From Spongospora subterranea f. sp. subterranea (taxonomy: Eukaryota; Endomyxa: Phytomyxea; Phytomyxea; Plasmodiophorida), in NCBI GenBank assembly GCA_049724395.1, contig JAUGWO010000092.1, forward strand, positions 1-64,000: 64,000 nt of DNA. Direction: 5' to 3'. This document shows positions 36,759 through 48,563 of the stretch, piece after piece; the stretch's first letter is position 1; each line of letters begins with the position of its first letter. The position numbers and the translations under genes are program-made. The notes beneath the pieces are model-generated. The model did not search any database, was not told the DNA's origin, and was given only the letters and a program-made list of their open reading frames with translations.

Positions 36759-39700
36759 CTAAAAGACACTCCGACATAGAGGGCAACTGGATCCTGATGA
36801 TGACGAAAACCATTTGTAGAGACACGCCGCATGGAATTTGTGTTTACAGACGCGGCAGGACAGTCGAGGGATTTGATCAGTTACTGCATGAATAATGGAG
36901 AAACATATCGGACAATCCTCAATACCGTCAAAATGAGCATCGACGTTCTTCTTCCAAAGCCAAACTGCGTCTCGCACTGATCCATTTCGCGAAGACAGTA
37001 TCATGGATATGTTTAACGTCCACCATTTGGACCGCTTGATATCCACTCCCTTGGTATCGCTGAGGTCCACTTCAGCTGCGCGGAGCGGGTGCTCGCTCGG
37101 TAATCGAATCACAAGACGCAGAGCGATCTCTGCATGTTTTAGCGAGGCGGTAATCTCCCCGGATTTAGAACACCTGATTGAAAATCCGTCGTCAAGGGCG
37201 GCAGATTTCAAAGCTGATACTTCGTCCTCAATTAACAAAGCGGTGAATCGCTTGGCCGTCACCTTTCGATACGCCTCAGCAGCAGATCGCTCACAGCTTG
37301 CCCACCAAACCCGAGACAGGACAGGGAAAGCGGATAATGCTCGATAGTAGACTAAGGACGCCAAAGATGAGAACAGACGGCATGAGTGAGGAGATCGTCG
37401 AACACGGCGAAGATATGTGGCAGCACGAATGGTCGGCGAAGGAATATTGGACTCTAAACACAATGTCGGTGTTGTAGGGGGTGACCCTAGAATATGCTCC
37501 AAAACTTCTTCGAAGAATGACGACATGCAGTTGGCGGGCATCATATCACGAATAAATGACAAGACGGTGTCTTTAATTTCGGCATTGATGATGCTAAACA
37601 TGTCAATATATGTGAGCCAGACGAGCATATATCGACGGACGAATGCGGGTGAAGCATCAATATCAGGTGAAGAGGCGATGACCTCAAATAAAAAAGAGGG
37701 ATAAAACGATTCCGCAATGGCCTTGATATCATTAGACCCTGGAGGAGGATTTAACTCTACACGATTGGCCTTCGCCTCGCATACAATAATTCTTGACATT
37801 AAACGATAACCGAGCAGGGCCATTTCTGCGTTTGGCGACAGCATCTCCTGAAGCAGATTGTTCATGAGAAGATGGCGAGCATCATCTGGAAGTACCATAA
37901 CGTCGAAATGCGATATTATTTGCCCAAGATTTGAAACCATGCTAGGCACCGAGGCAATACCGTTGAGAGATGACGGGCTTAGCAAAGGCAAACAATGGTC
38001 GATGGCGTCGTGTATATGCGCTGGCGTAGAGCCGCAGGTGTTTACAACGGCGCTGAGAAGCGAAAGCGCAGCGTTAACGCGTTCGGAATCGTCCCCCTGT
38101 TCTTGAAGAGTATCAACAATCCACGTAATGCAATCGACGATTTCATTGCTAGATTCAAAAACAGGGAATGTGAGAATCGCTGCTGAAGTCACTTGGGACC
38201 ACGACCGCCACATTTCAGGCTTCGTCGAGAGCAAGGCAGCACAGCTCCAGACAGCGTCACGAGGGATATCGACTCCAACTAATATGGCAACAGACAAGCA
38301 CTTAGCAGCGCCTTCGACATCACTTGCGCCTTCCATGCACATTTCAGTCCAACATGTGCAACTGCGTTCAAGAAGCTCAACAGCCAGCTCCGTACCAAGA
38401 GAATGAATCGCAGGGATTAGGGCAGACTTTATAGTGCAAACAGGAACGATCGAAAACTGTTCAACAATAAGATCCGGATACGGTTTGACAATTGTCAAAC
38501 ACAGCGTCCTCAGATAATCTTGGAATGAATACCGATCGGGAAAAAAACTCATCAGCAATTGACCATGCTATAGCGAACATCTCCGTCAAGACATCCGACG
38601 AGAAGGTCCTGTCCAAAACGTACCGGGAAAACAAGCGTTGAGCGCGGCGATCGAGAAACAGATGCGACTCCATCATTCCAAGGCTGGGCAACAAATGAGC
38701 GGAGACGCAAGAAACATCTTCCAACATTTCCACGGTTTCGATGAGGGCATCGCGAATAACAACAGCAGTGTCAGGATTTACTAAAGACAACAACGTCGAA
38801 TATGACGGGAAACACTCATTAATAGCATCTGTAGGTACGGAATGGACAAAGTTTGCCCAGAGAGTATGATCGAAATCAGAAACGCGACAGTGAACGATTT
38901 GTTGTAACAAACTGTCACAAATATTGCCACACGGTCTAACCGATAGACTTGACCATTTTTCTTGTGCTAACGTAGACAGATGAGCGATATATGGCGATAC
39001 GGTTTCGTAAATGCTTTCTGAATCAACATCTTCATCACAATTATGCACGGAAAATAAGAGACACCCTAGCCAAAAGTAGCAATCCGATAGAATCTCGGGA
39101 ACGCATACCGGTTTCACATAGCGCCAGGATTGCAACGCACGCTTGTGCACATAACAATTCGAAGGCAGAGGGGTCGGCTATAAACCTGCTTTGTGCAGTA
39201 TTGTCTTGCACCATTTTGGAGAGAACAACAAGGTGATCTAGAAGCTGACGTATTACATGATCTTCCTGACTCGGATACGAAAGCAAAATGGAAAATGCAT
39301 TATGAAACTGATCGATATCGTTGATTAAAGTCGAAGGAGCAAAAAACCGAGCCAAAACTGCAGCTGAAAGCTTTTGGAACAAGAAAGATTCGGTTGCCTC
39401 GACAGAGATATGAACTACGAGCTGAATCAATACAGTATTGGATGAATGCGCGGAAACACATTCAAAAAGTTGAGAGTTATACGAAGGTATAGCTCGGCAA
39501 ACAAACTTGAAGTACACAGGTGGAACAGTTGCAGATAAAACAGCTGTTTTCCATGATTGAAAGATGAATGATTCCATCTCTTGAGATAACTTTATATCGT
39601 CTAGTAGCATATCAGACAGCGTTATGTAAGGGACCTCCCATCTAGAAACTGCCATGGCGAAGACCTGATCTGCCAGGCCTGGTTGATTTGCTGCAGCCAC

Positions 39701-41355
39701 CAACTCATATACACTGTGACACATCGCTCCTCCTGATGAAAGAGCCTGTTCACAGATGGCAACCAGAGATGATTTGTCCCATTCTGCAGGTAAATCAAGA
39801 CGGAAAATGCCCCCTAAAACCACAAAGGTGCTGGCAATCACTTTAGCGCGAGGAAAAATGAGCTCGATGGGGCCACGATCAACTGCACTCTGTAAACGGG
39901 AAAACGCTTCGGATATTCTATTGACAACGAACTGCTGGAGTAACTCGGTACGAATTGCTCCAGATAAACAATACGAGTAAATCAGGCGAAAACATGATGA
40001 ATACGCATCGAGTAGTGAATCTGCAATTTTCTGCCCCAGAGTAAATCGATCAGCAGCGGACCATATAGCAGTAAGCAGCCTTTGGTAGTAAGTAAAAGCC
40101 GGTGCTATCGAGGTACTCTCTTTCCATGACTTCAGAATCGGCACGCATGATGTGTACGTGTGCTGATCCGCTTCTGGTGAGTTAATCAACTGAAGCAATT
40201 GATCGATATGTTCAGAAGACCAGTGGTTAGGAAACCGTGATGACAGCGCGATAAGCGCTGGCCACATGTATCGTCGGGAAATTTGATTAGAGGAATAGAG
40301 AATAGAGTAACCTTCCCCAGGATCCTCCCAGTTCGTACAATGTTTTGTGATAAACTCCAACACCGATCGATAGATAGCAACTCTGCCGAGTTTCAGAAAT
40401 TGAAGTATAGTCTGGCGCAATTCTAAGACGGAACTCGCTGGAAACGATGATGCAGCCATTATACAGCAGCTGATCACCCGGTTATACCGTTCTTCTACTT
40501 CATCCTTCGAATCGTGCGGCTCACTGAAATCCTTGACAGACATTTTGAGAGTCGACGAAGAATATGATAGAAAATGGGGGAGAAGATATTGTCGAGCAGT
40601 TTCTTGCTTCGACGTATCGGGGAAGGCGGTCGCAAATGATGCATTCGCAGCGATGGAAACTGAATTCGCGGGATCATGAAGACTACATAGCCAAGGTCCA
40701 GCGATAACGGGTAAAACAGGGGAAATAAATTTGCCAATAACAGAAATCCAGAGCATCCATTGTTTCATGTGCCGCCTGCCTGACAAGACCTGAGGAAACA
40801 AGGTCGTAAAGCTAGACGAAAATGTGTCAAGACGAATTATTACGTGAATTATCCAGCGTCAGTCTGTTGAATCTTTTCGCCCACAAGGGTGTCAGCTCCT
40901 TGACCATGTCAATATCTCCCGACTAACAGTCGAAACTCTTAATTTGAAGCTCTTCCAACGTCATGGAAAAGGTTTACCTGGAATAGTTCTTGGATAGAAG
41001 CAAGCGCTTTGACCCTTGTAATAGGATCCCGTTTGCCAAGAAGGCGAACGCATCGATTATATTCCGGATTATCAGACAATCCACTGCACATCATGGTAAA
41101 TACATGAACGGAACACCATTGCTTCTCTTTCAACAGCAATTACCTGTCGATTCCGCCGGCTGGACTGTCGGCGCTCAGTCGAAAAGACGCTAAACCTCCT
41201 TTGAATATGGTCGGAGCAGGACCCGAAGATGGCTCAACGATATGCTCTGCAAATCGAGCACTACTGGCTCCTGAAAGCTTGGCGACTCGATTCTCAGCAT
41301 TCTTCTTCTTGGAGACCTTCGACGCTTCCGATGATTTACCACCGGTCCTCCTCAT
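36759..41355 (-). CDS. LTN1: E3 ubiquitin ligase Listerin (ribosome quality control)
   Basis: Ubiquitinates nascent chains stuck on 60S subunits. The start at 41355 gives MRRTGGKSSEASKVSKKK and IFKGGLASFRLS, like the basic Listerin N-terminus. After an intron, LLGKRDPITRVKALASIQEL matches the first conserved HEAT-like block (LsKkDxtTKlKALqEl). Long exons of alpha-helical repeats follow (40801-39041, 39150-38461, 38558-36759). The last 50 residues form the RING variant: CPICFSIIHAV, CRVCKHKFHAACLYKWF and CPLCRSVF at the extreme C-terminus, exactly where Listerin has it. Product roughly 1,450 residues, near the yeast Rkr1 length. It follows ethanolamine kinase and precedes FAB1 on the same strand. 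The exon border near 38.5 kb is inferred from overlapping frames. Confidence 0.92.
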
Positions 41356-41662
41356 TGTGCGACCTAATAATCCGCGATCATAAGAAAATGACCGTAGAGG
41401 GGTCGGTTTGATCGCAGAGAATTGTGAAGAAACACTCAAGCGAATGAGGGAAACGAACTGCTGAAGGGTAGTGTCTGGTAGATATACAGTAACGGAGCAG
41501 GTAGGTTGGATGTACTGTATAGGGATGATCATTATCATGACCTGGTTGAGAAACATCAACACTCTGCAATTGCCGTGTCGGTTTATTAAATTAAAAAATA
41601 GTTATCGGAATGGGCTCATATTTACGGTGGAAGTGCCGTTATCTAGACTGATCGTTAGGGCC

Positions 41663-42909
41663 TTATCCTGTATTTGAATGGAGATCGAAACCGGTGAACC
41701 GTCGTTGAGCGTAATCGAGGAAGTCGAAATCGATTGTGGAGATACCGGATTGTGCAATGGACCAGAATCCCCACCACATGTGGCTAACAAGTATCCAAGG
41801 ATCCACTTCGTCCTGCATAGCATCGATGACTTTATCATCGATAGTATCTGCATCAGCATGTGTTAACGAGGCGAGATATTCGCGAAAAAACGTCCTTTGA
41901 AACTTCTTAGAAGGGAATTTATCCCATGCACATTCGAAGCCGCATATTTCACAGAAATGGTTGGCTATATCAAACCCTCGATAATTATAGCCTGCATACT
42001 ACGGCGAAACAAACAATCAGAGCCCAGAGCCTCTAAACATTTTATATTCGGTTGTACCTCGAAGTCAATAAACTGGATGTTGTGCTTGACCGGGGTCGCC
42101 TTATCTACAATTATGTTGCCACAAAGCAGATCATTGTGTGCCAAAACTATCGGAGACTGTGAAGATGATATTAAGTTGGTTCTGAGAGTACTCAGCTGTG
42201 ACATTCTTGTCTTCATGTCGATGGTTTTAAGCACTTGTTGTTGAGCAGGATTCGCAGCGGATTCAACTTGGCCAGCTTTTTCTATGAAAGTATCTAATGT
42301 TGCCCACATTGACGATTTGGTTGAATTCAGTACAGATGAACACAATCTGACGGAATGCATCTCTGCTAAACGCTTGGCTATCGCCACAGAAATAGCCGGT
42401 TCTGCCATCTCGGCCAATGTGATCGAGCGCCCGTTGACCCATTCTTCAACACGACCATTAGAGAATTCGCCATATATCAGTTTGCCAAACCCCAATTTGG
42501 ACAGCCCTGTAGTTATTTGCTCTTCTCTCCTTCGATCTATTATAGTTTCGGTGTCATCGCCAAATATTCTGACGACCACTGAGAATTGATCATCTGTCCA
42601 GCATCTTCGCTGATGGCGATTTAGTGAAGAAACAGTTTTTGGAGAGGGGTGTATCAAACCTATACAATGAATTAGTTATTCCTCCAGGAAGAAATTCGCA
42701 GTGCATTGGTTGATTGGGCAGCAGGTTCTTCCAGTGCCCAACCGTTGCCACACAGATATCCCTTAGCCTCCGTTTTGTCTCTTCAACATCGCCAGTAAGC
42801 ACAATCTGTTGCTGTGATATCACCAAAGGTTCGCCCTACAGATACAACGATATATAAAACACAGAGGGAATGGCCAAACTCTTCTGAAACCAACTTTGCC
42901 TAAATCCAT
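41663..42909 (-). CDS. Ethanolamine kinase (choline/ethanolamine kinase family)
   Basis: Phosphorylates ethanolamine in the first step of the CDP-ethanolamine route to phosphatidylethanolamine. A short first exon (MDLGK, ATG at 42909) splices to GEPLVISQQQ. Then come LPGGITNSLYR (nucleotide loop), VVVRIFGDDTETIIDRRREE, LAHNDLLCGNIIVD (Brenner motif with catalytic Asp) and IQFIDFE, which an intron of about 60 nt joins to YAGYNYRGFDIANHF: the choline-kinase motif FIDYEYaxYNYrxFDIaNHF. The end has WGFWSIAQSGISTIDFDFLD YA. Brenner HNDLLC with Cys is typical of ethanolamine rather than choline kinases. Stop at 41663-41665. The tail ends about 300 bp from Listerin on the same strand. Confidence 0.92.
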
Positions 42910-43526
42910 ATTCCGTGTATGTAATAACTAATTCGTAAATGTCAGCAAAACCGTATTCTGTCAAGAGACTGGCCGAATAGCTTATTATTCTACTGTATCA
43001 GACTTGCGGTTTCGCCGATTTTCTGGTTCGCTATCTGCGATTTTGGGAGGTGTGAGAGTTGAGCGGTGGGCCGGGTGTAGTCAATAATCAGACCTTGCGT
43101 TAGACGGAATGCGCGGGGACCGGTCGCGACCCAAACCGATCAAGCAGGGCGACTCCAGCCGCAGACCGATATCAGTCAAGGGGGCGTGCGACCAGGGCGA
43201 TCACACCTGATATACAGTATTGACATTCGCCAACCAGAGACCGATAGTCAAGGGGGGCGCGGCCCGATTAGTAACGCTACTTAGTCGCCGACTACACTAA
43301 GAGCCATCTCATTCTCAGACCCCGTTCACTATCGTAATACCGTTTCACAACGATAATCATTGAGGATTGAGCGGATAGATACTGGCCGGGTTCTGGGATT
43401 CTCTAGAAGGGTGCGGCTGATATCAAGACCACGCCATGGATGAGGAAACCGGCGTCGCTTTTAAGCTCTCATGCGGTTGGTGAATGGGAATAATTCAAGA
43501 TCAGCGGGATATGTTAATGTTTTTGT
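42910..43526. other. Divergent spacer with imperfect GC-rich repeats
   Basis: Holds the promoters of ethanolamine kinase (left) and the small plus-strand gene (right). Two similar stretches, ACCGATATCAGTCAAGGGGG near 43166 and ACCGATAGTCAAGGGGGG near 43238, form an imperfect direct repeat about 72 bp apart. No gene seen. Confidence 0.5.
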
Positions 43527-43892
43527 ATGTTAGCGGATGCGTCGGCTGATTTATTAGCACTGATTGGCTATGGCCATAAGGACTCCATTCCTAATATGGC
43601 AATCGATATGCTCCCGGATTCTGGTTTTTTACAGATATCCATGGAGCCGTCACGACTGTTGCCATTGATAGATTCTATGAATGCTGTTAAGTCGTCAACG
43701 CAAATCAAACAGATCCCGGCTGAACAATTCCTGACCAGCCTCAAATTAGAGCCTGGTCCCCCATTAAAGATGCTGGAGGCATTTACCAAACCTAAGAAGG
43801 TAAAGAAGAAAAAACGGCGATTAAAAGATGCGGTGCCAGGCTCAAGCAGACCCTTAAAACGAGAGAAAGTTGCCCCCAAAGATGTTCAATGA
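43527..43892 (+). CDS. Small basic-tailed protein, possibly Mediator MED19-like
   Basis: Single-exon, 121 residues. The N-terminal two thirds are ordinary, with LPDSGFLQISMEPSRLLPLI, then a block IPAEQFLTSLKLEPGPPL, then a strongly basic tail (KPKKVKKKKRRLKD and PLKREKV). A compact domain with a hydrophobic core followed by a Lys-rich nuclear-type tail recalls MED19 or Rox3-like Mediator head subunits, where a short LP.L...I..PP. region precedes basic repeats. This is a weak resemblance and I would not name it. The Lys/Arg tail suggests nucleus or nucleolus. The gene diverges from ethanolamine kinase and precedes the LRR gene on the same strand. Confidence 0.5.
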   Translation: MLADASADLLALIGYGHKDSIPNMAIDMLPDSGFLQISMEPSRLLPLIDSMNAVKSSTQIKQIPAEQFLTSLKLEPGPPLKMLEAFTKPKKVKKKKRRLKDAVPGSSRPLKREKVAPKDVQ

Positions 43893-44108
43893 GCTTTATT
43901 AGCGATGACATATCTATCAGTAAATATCGTGGAATTTAATATGCCACGAGAAGAGCACAGTACTATTGATCGTGAGATAATTGTGATAGCCTTCGCCGAA
44001 TCGTCTTCATCATGCATCAACAGACGGGGCACATTGTGCCCCTAATGCTTCTCAGTTGATGACGAGCTTAAGAGGAGTTGGTATTCTACAATTGTATTCA
44101 TATTATAT

Positions 44109-45901
44109 ATGTATATCAATCAGCACCATTTCCTAGGTTCTGTAGAATCCGATATTCCGGAATTCGTATTGAATGGATCGACTCGGGCAAGGCGATTAAG
44201 CATTCCAGGTTTTTTACGAAAGAACCCCATCAAATTTCGAACGTCTCCGAAGGTGGTGCGAAAATGGATCGACAAAACCTTGAACATCAAGAAGATGTTG
44301 GAAGCCGCAACTGCGACGTCTCCGGAGCTCGTTGAAACCGCTGTCGTTTCTTCAAAATCTTTAACGAGAGCTGATCCCGAAATATGCGTCTTCAGCGCTT
44401 TGACGTATTTAGATGCTGGGGATAACAATATCCCATTGCACCATTTGCGATATCTGCCTGCCCTGGTTGAGCTCCATCTACACTGTAATGGAATCTCTGC
44501 AACAACTGTAGCTGACGACATGTTCCCACACCTTCGGATTCTGGGTCTGGCGTATAATCAACTCGGAACATCTGCAATTCAAAATTTATCGTCGATTAAA
44601 GAGCTTGAAGAGCTCGATTTGGGCTGTAATGAGATTTCTTCCATGCCATCAAACATGGATACCTTTGCAGCATTGAAAAAGCTGTCTCTAAGAAGAAATA
44701 TGTTAAGGAACGAATCAGTCTGGAGCAATTTGAGCAAGATTCCAAATTTACTGGTTGGTGCTTGGAAAATCAAATATTCACAGACGTGACAAATGGTCAA
44801 AGGTTTTAGATGTCAGTGAAAACGGTTTAAAAGGCGTACCGACAGCGTTTCTTCGAAACCCTGGGGGCTTCGATTCATTGCAGTTCCTGGATGTGTCTTA
44901 TAATTATGTTGAAAATGAGTCCGACCTTCTAGGACTCGCTGGTTTTGGGTCTCTGGAGGAGGTGGACGTTCGAGGGAACCCACTGATTCGCCCAATTCAA
45001 ACAGGAACTGAACTAAGGACACTATATCCAGTTCTTTACGCTAATCTCATTGAGCCTTGTGATCTCACTGCGATATTGTACGATGCTGATGCATTCCCAA
45101 ACAGCAAGAATGGACACCTACTGAAGCCTATCCATGAGAGCCAAGATGTAATCCGCTCACGATGCTAATAACGCTCATTATACCGATAATGTGAAACCGC
45201 ATCGATGTTTCGTCATGAATATCGTCACTGACTATGTCTCAGACGTTCATGACTTCTGTGAAAGAAAATTTCAACAATATGTCGGAATGCCCGGAAACTG
45301 CTCTTCATTCAAAACTGTATCTGGTTCTGTCATAATCCGTACGTTTGGTCCTTGATTCCGCTTGTTGTAGTGTCGACCTTGAAGCAACCGGGACGTTTTC
45401 GGATAATGCAGAAGTCAACGTTGGTTACTCATTGAAGGCGCTTAAGTAAGAATTTTTTTTTGTTTACGTTCATAAGTTGACGGCTCAATTAGGGTTGCTC
45501 TGGATCATCCGCTCATCTATCATGACAAAGGAAATCAACGACATTACGAAGTTAGCAACGCAGCATTTGAACGACGACGCAGACCTGATAGTAGGGCGGC
45601 TTCTGGCAAAGGTACACATGTTCAACAATACTTTGCAAGTTCTCATATTTTTGCAACAGTTCAAACTGATCGTGTCAAGTCTCTGAAGACCTTAAAGCGT
45701 TTCCACGTCCCCCGCTCTACAGTTCCGGCTCATAAAAAGTTCGAGGACGAACTGGATTTGAGGCTGAAAAAGTGCATGATAGTGCAGAAGAACCCTGTTT
45801 CTGTACCACTAAGGGACCCTCCCGAATTTCTCTTGCGTTCAAAGGAAGAGAAAGACGTGCAAGCCATTCTAGACCTTGTCATTTCGAAACTGCAAAAGTG
45901 A
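44109..45901 (+). CDS. Leucine-rich-repeat protein, XRRA1-like architecture
   Basis: Several exons. The first long exon has a basic N-terminus (residues 1-70), then LRRs: LTYLDAGDNNIPLHHLRYLP, LVELHLHCNGIS, LRILGLAYNQL, LEELDLGCNEIS and LKKLSLRRNML. After a short intron they go on with VLDVSENGLKGVP, LQFLDVSYNYV and LEEVDVRGNPL, then the cap LRTLYPVLYANLIE. A frame without its own start codon (45525-45901) reads VALDHPLIYHDKGN, then FHVPRSTVPAHKKFEDELDL and ends SKLQK before the stop at 45899. This is surely a further exon. The pattern of short LRRs, a disordered linker and a charged tail is like XRRA1; other LRR scaffolds are possible. Exons between 45170 and 45480 are uncertain. Confidence 0.7.
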
Positions 45902-46442
45902 TAAATAGATATACATTATTTAACTGGACATATATTTCTCGATAACAAGAACCAGTATCATATCTTCCATTTCACAACATCAGAGGTTTTGAAACTTGTG
46001 CATTGCCGTTGAGTTCAGCTTTCCAGAGATTTTTCTTTGGCAAAATCAAGATTCAACTGTTTTCGCCATTTTTAGAAGATTTTTGCGTCTTGTGATGCCA
46101 AATTCAGGCATTATCGGACTGACGACAGTGTTTTGCACATACTTCGTAGTTATTTACAATGAAAGTATACATATATATGGCCTGGGTTCGATATGTTTGT
46201 TTTGCCGGGCAAGACTGCAAATTTCGCTTTTTTCCATGGATAAGCTCAGCACAATCGGGTTAACTTTAACTTCAGAAAAGACAAAATCGACTGATAAAAC
46301 TATCTTGCCAGCCGATTTTTCTTACATCGCTGACCTTCACATCGTTCAGACAACATGTGGCGAATTAAAAGAAGAGAGAAGATAGGGATTGAAATTTATG
46401 AAAGAATTGATCATGATTTTAACGCAGGGATTGCAATGCTGC
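45902..46442. other. Spacer after LRR gene, no gene supported
   Basis: Plus and minus open frames overlap here without recognisable features. The next gene ends at 46443 on the minus strand, so this is a convergent 3' region. Confidence 0.35.
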
Positions 46443-46877
46443 TCAGATAGGTTTCGGAACGAAGGATGGCCTTTGATATCGGTCAGAACGCAGATCTGGA
46501 GAATCGTCGCCATCATCATAGGAAATTGTGCTGCTATATGAGAGGTCCATTTCCGAATCATCATCACGTTGGAACACTGCGACCTTGTTCGTATCGAAGG
46601 TGGAGTCGGAGTACGATGACGAAACGGATGTGAGCGTCGTTCTATCGTCGTCAAGGCCTTGAATCGCACTAGATCCAAACATGGAGGGGGGGCAATAATA
46701 ATAATCGGCAGCATACGGATGGCAGGACCAGTACGGGGCATGTTCTTGCTCCACAATTGTCGCCATGCAAATTGGAGGATGCGCTCCCGATGTCACAACG
46801 GTTGCTCGAACGACAGGAACCATTACTCGCAGTTCAACGAGCTTCATTTGATCAGACGTTGTGTATGAGTCGAGCAC
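46443..46877 (-). CDS. Hypothetical Ser/Asp/Tyr-rich protein, 5' end unresolved
   Basis: About 140 residues open, beginning without an ATG at the upstream end, so an earlier exon probably exists; the first internal ATG is at 46847. The first third is beta-like (MKLVELRVMVPVVRATVV). A Pro/Tyr/Cys segment follows (CHPYAADYYYCPPS), and the second half is acidic and Ser-rich (TSVSSSYSDSTFD, then SYDDGDDSPDL) with regularly spaced DD and SS pairs, ending in a basic PSFVPKPI. It looks like the disordered tail of a larger protein. No family recognised. Confidence 0.35.
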   Translation of the reverse strand: MLDSYTTSDQMKLVELRVMVPVVRATVVTSGAHPPICMATIVEQEHAPYWSCHPYAADYYYCPPSMFGSSAIQGLDDDRTTLTSVSSSYSDSTFDTNKVAVFQRDDDSEMDLSYSSTISYDDGDDSPDLRSDRYQRPSFVPKPI

Positions 46878-47207
46878 CGATACAAGACCTGGACTGATAT
46901 GAGTCTACTCTGAGTTGTTCCAGGTTCGGTCTGAGTCCAGTAGGCGATTCGGTCAAGTTCTAAGCTCAGACTAACTGGACTCAACTGACGATCGTCATAA
47001 CTAGCTAGATTAAGCTAATGCTGAGCGGGTTGGTGTTCTAGTCCCAACTCTACAATATACATGGACCTGCATTGACGGCCTGGTCACCAACAGACACAGA
47101 GTGGCAGGTCATGGCCATCGTCATACATGACCGCCGGCGTGGGGCACTGACCCACCGTGATGCCTGCATACACCTCTTGGCCATATCAACACCGCTGCAC
47201 TGAATTT
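46878..47207. other. Spacer, no gene
   Basis: Contains short self-similar words (CTGAGT, GGTCAAG) but nothing I would name. May include the promoter and first exon of the hypothetical gene to the left. Confidence 0.3.
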
Positions 47208-47305
47208 ACCGTGATCAACGGTATGATACAGAGCCCGTTACTGCTGCCAACACTATACCGTGATCCACGGTATAGTACAGAGCCCGTTACTGCTGTCAAC
47301 ACTAT
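47208..47305 (+). repeat. Two tandem 49-bp units, each opening with a small hairpin
   Basis: Unit one 47208-47256 and unit two 47257-47305 follow each other without a gap and differ at only a few positions. Each starts ACCGTGATC, with CCGTGATCCACGG in unit two able to form a stem. Noncoding. Confidence 0.85.
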
Positions 47306-47471
47306 ATTGGTGAGGTCTCTCGGAAAGATCCGGTCATTAGCGTGTTGTGGGAGGAACAGATGATGAATCTTGTATGGCGAGGGTCTCTCATTTGGATATC
47401 ATCAATCATTCATGTAATCAATGCGGTTAGTTTGACGTGTATGGCCATCAAAATCACCATTTGCGTTTTTG

Positions 47472-47870
47472 TCAACGATCGAACAGGAGATGCAAAAAAA
47501 AAGCGTTGTCCCTCCATGTGTCCAGTATAAAGGCTAAACCAGCTGGGAATAGTAGTCCATTACGAGTTCCGGTGGCGATAACTTGGCCCTCCTGAATCAT
47601 AGAAACGCTGTTCTTCCTGACGATTGGTTCAGCACCGTTGTCCAGCGCTCTGCTCAATGACATCGGGTTTGTCTTCACACATATGAAGGGAGTTTCGCAG
47701 AACGTTACCCCTTTTTCTGTGATATTCTCCATGCGCCTTTTACGGCCATCTTTGCGCCATCCCCAATGATGACTTGGGTCAGTTGGAGGTTCGTCAATGG
47801 TGGTAAGGTTGACGGCGTCGCTTGTCCTGGATCTGAGGTACTTCATGACCTCGTCCAACCAAGTTTGTTT
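47472..47870 (-). mobile_element. Possible Copia remnant (protease to pre-integrase region)
   Basis: The minus strand reads MSLSRALDNGAEPIVRKNSV followed by VIATGTRNGLLF. This is close to the Copia region after protease (LiSlSkavdnGaev...kns.si...G.vv.tGtr.GnLf). Only this part is seen. A broken, short, old fossil without visible LTRs. Confidence 0.45.
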
Positions 47871-48563
47871 TGTCGTCTCCCCTATGGCTGCTGCTGCGTG
47901 TTCTGTCCAATAATAGGATGACGACTTCCTCTTCGTCCACTTAACGTCGACCAGCGATAGGGTTTGAAATGCGATAGGCCCCGATATAATGCATGAAAAC
48001 AGATTCGGGCAGAGCCCAGAGATATCTGCAGTTGAAAGGGGGTGTCCAGTAAATGCTGCTGTCGAATGACATCATCATCATATCCATCACGGTTCACGGG
48101 ACTTGAGATATTCATAATCAACTGGTGTATTCAACTGAATATCAGGATCAACCCATCAAATCTCCCTCTTCAACACACCACGAAGGTGAATCGTTCAACA
48201 GAATCACGTCTGGACGGAAAAAGACGTAAAACGCGAAGAGCATTCGACGACCCCGATCGGTATCCGATTCGACCAATCTGTGGTAGGTAGTCGGGTCTGT
48301 ATAGGACAAGGACGACCCAGAATACGCTGCACAATGTGAATCAGCACAGTTCGGATCTATCAATGGTCACGATTGTGCCTGTCAAAGTGGCACAGAACAC
48401 CATTGCTTATGGGACTCAAACTCACACGATGAACGGTGGGCGGCGCATTCCCCATCGCCATGATCATTGTGATCTCAGGGCTATCATAAGCTAAGGACAG
48501 AGGGCGATTGCTCGACCCCACCCGGATTGCGCCACGATCGGTGTCTGTGCGATTCCCACTAGC
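47871..48563. other. Spacer with unassigned open frames
   Basis: Short minus-strand frames (48363-48148, 48121-47882) may be further degraded sequence linked to the Copia remnant or exons of an unknown gene. No motif recognised. Confidence 0.3.

Noticed and set aside
41663-41962. Suspected frameshift in the C-terminal exon of ethanolamine kinase
   Set aside because: On rereading, the sequence gives NHFCEICGFECAWDKFP in one frame; the gene is intact.
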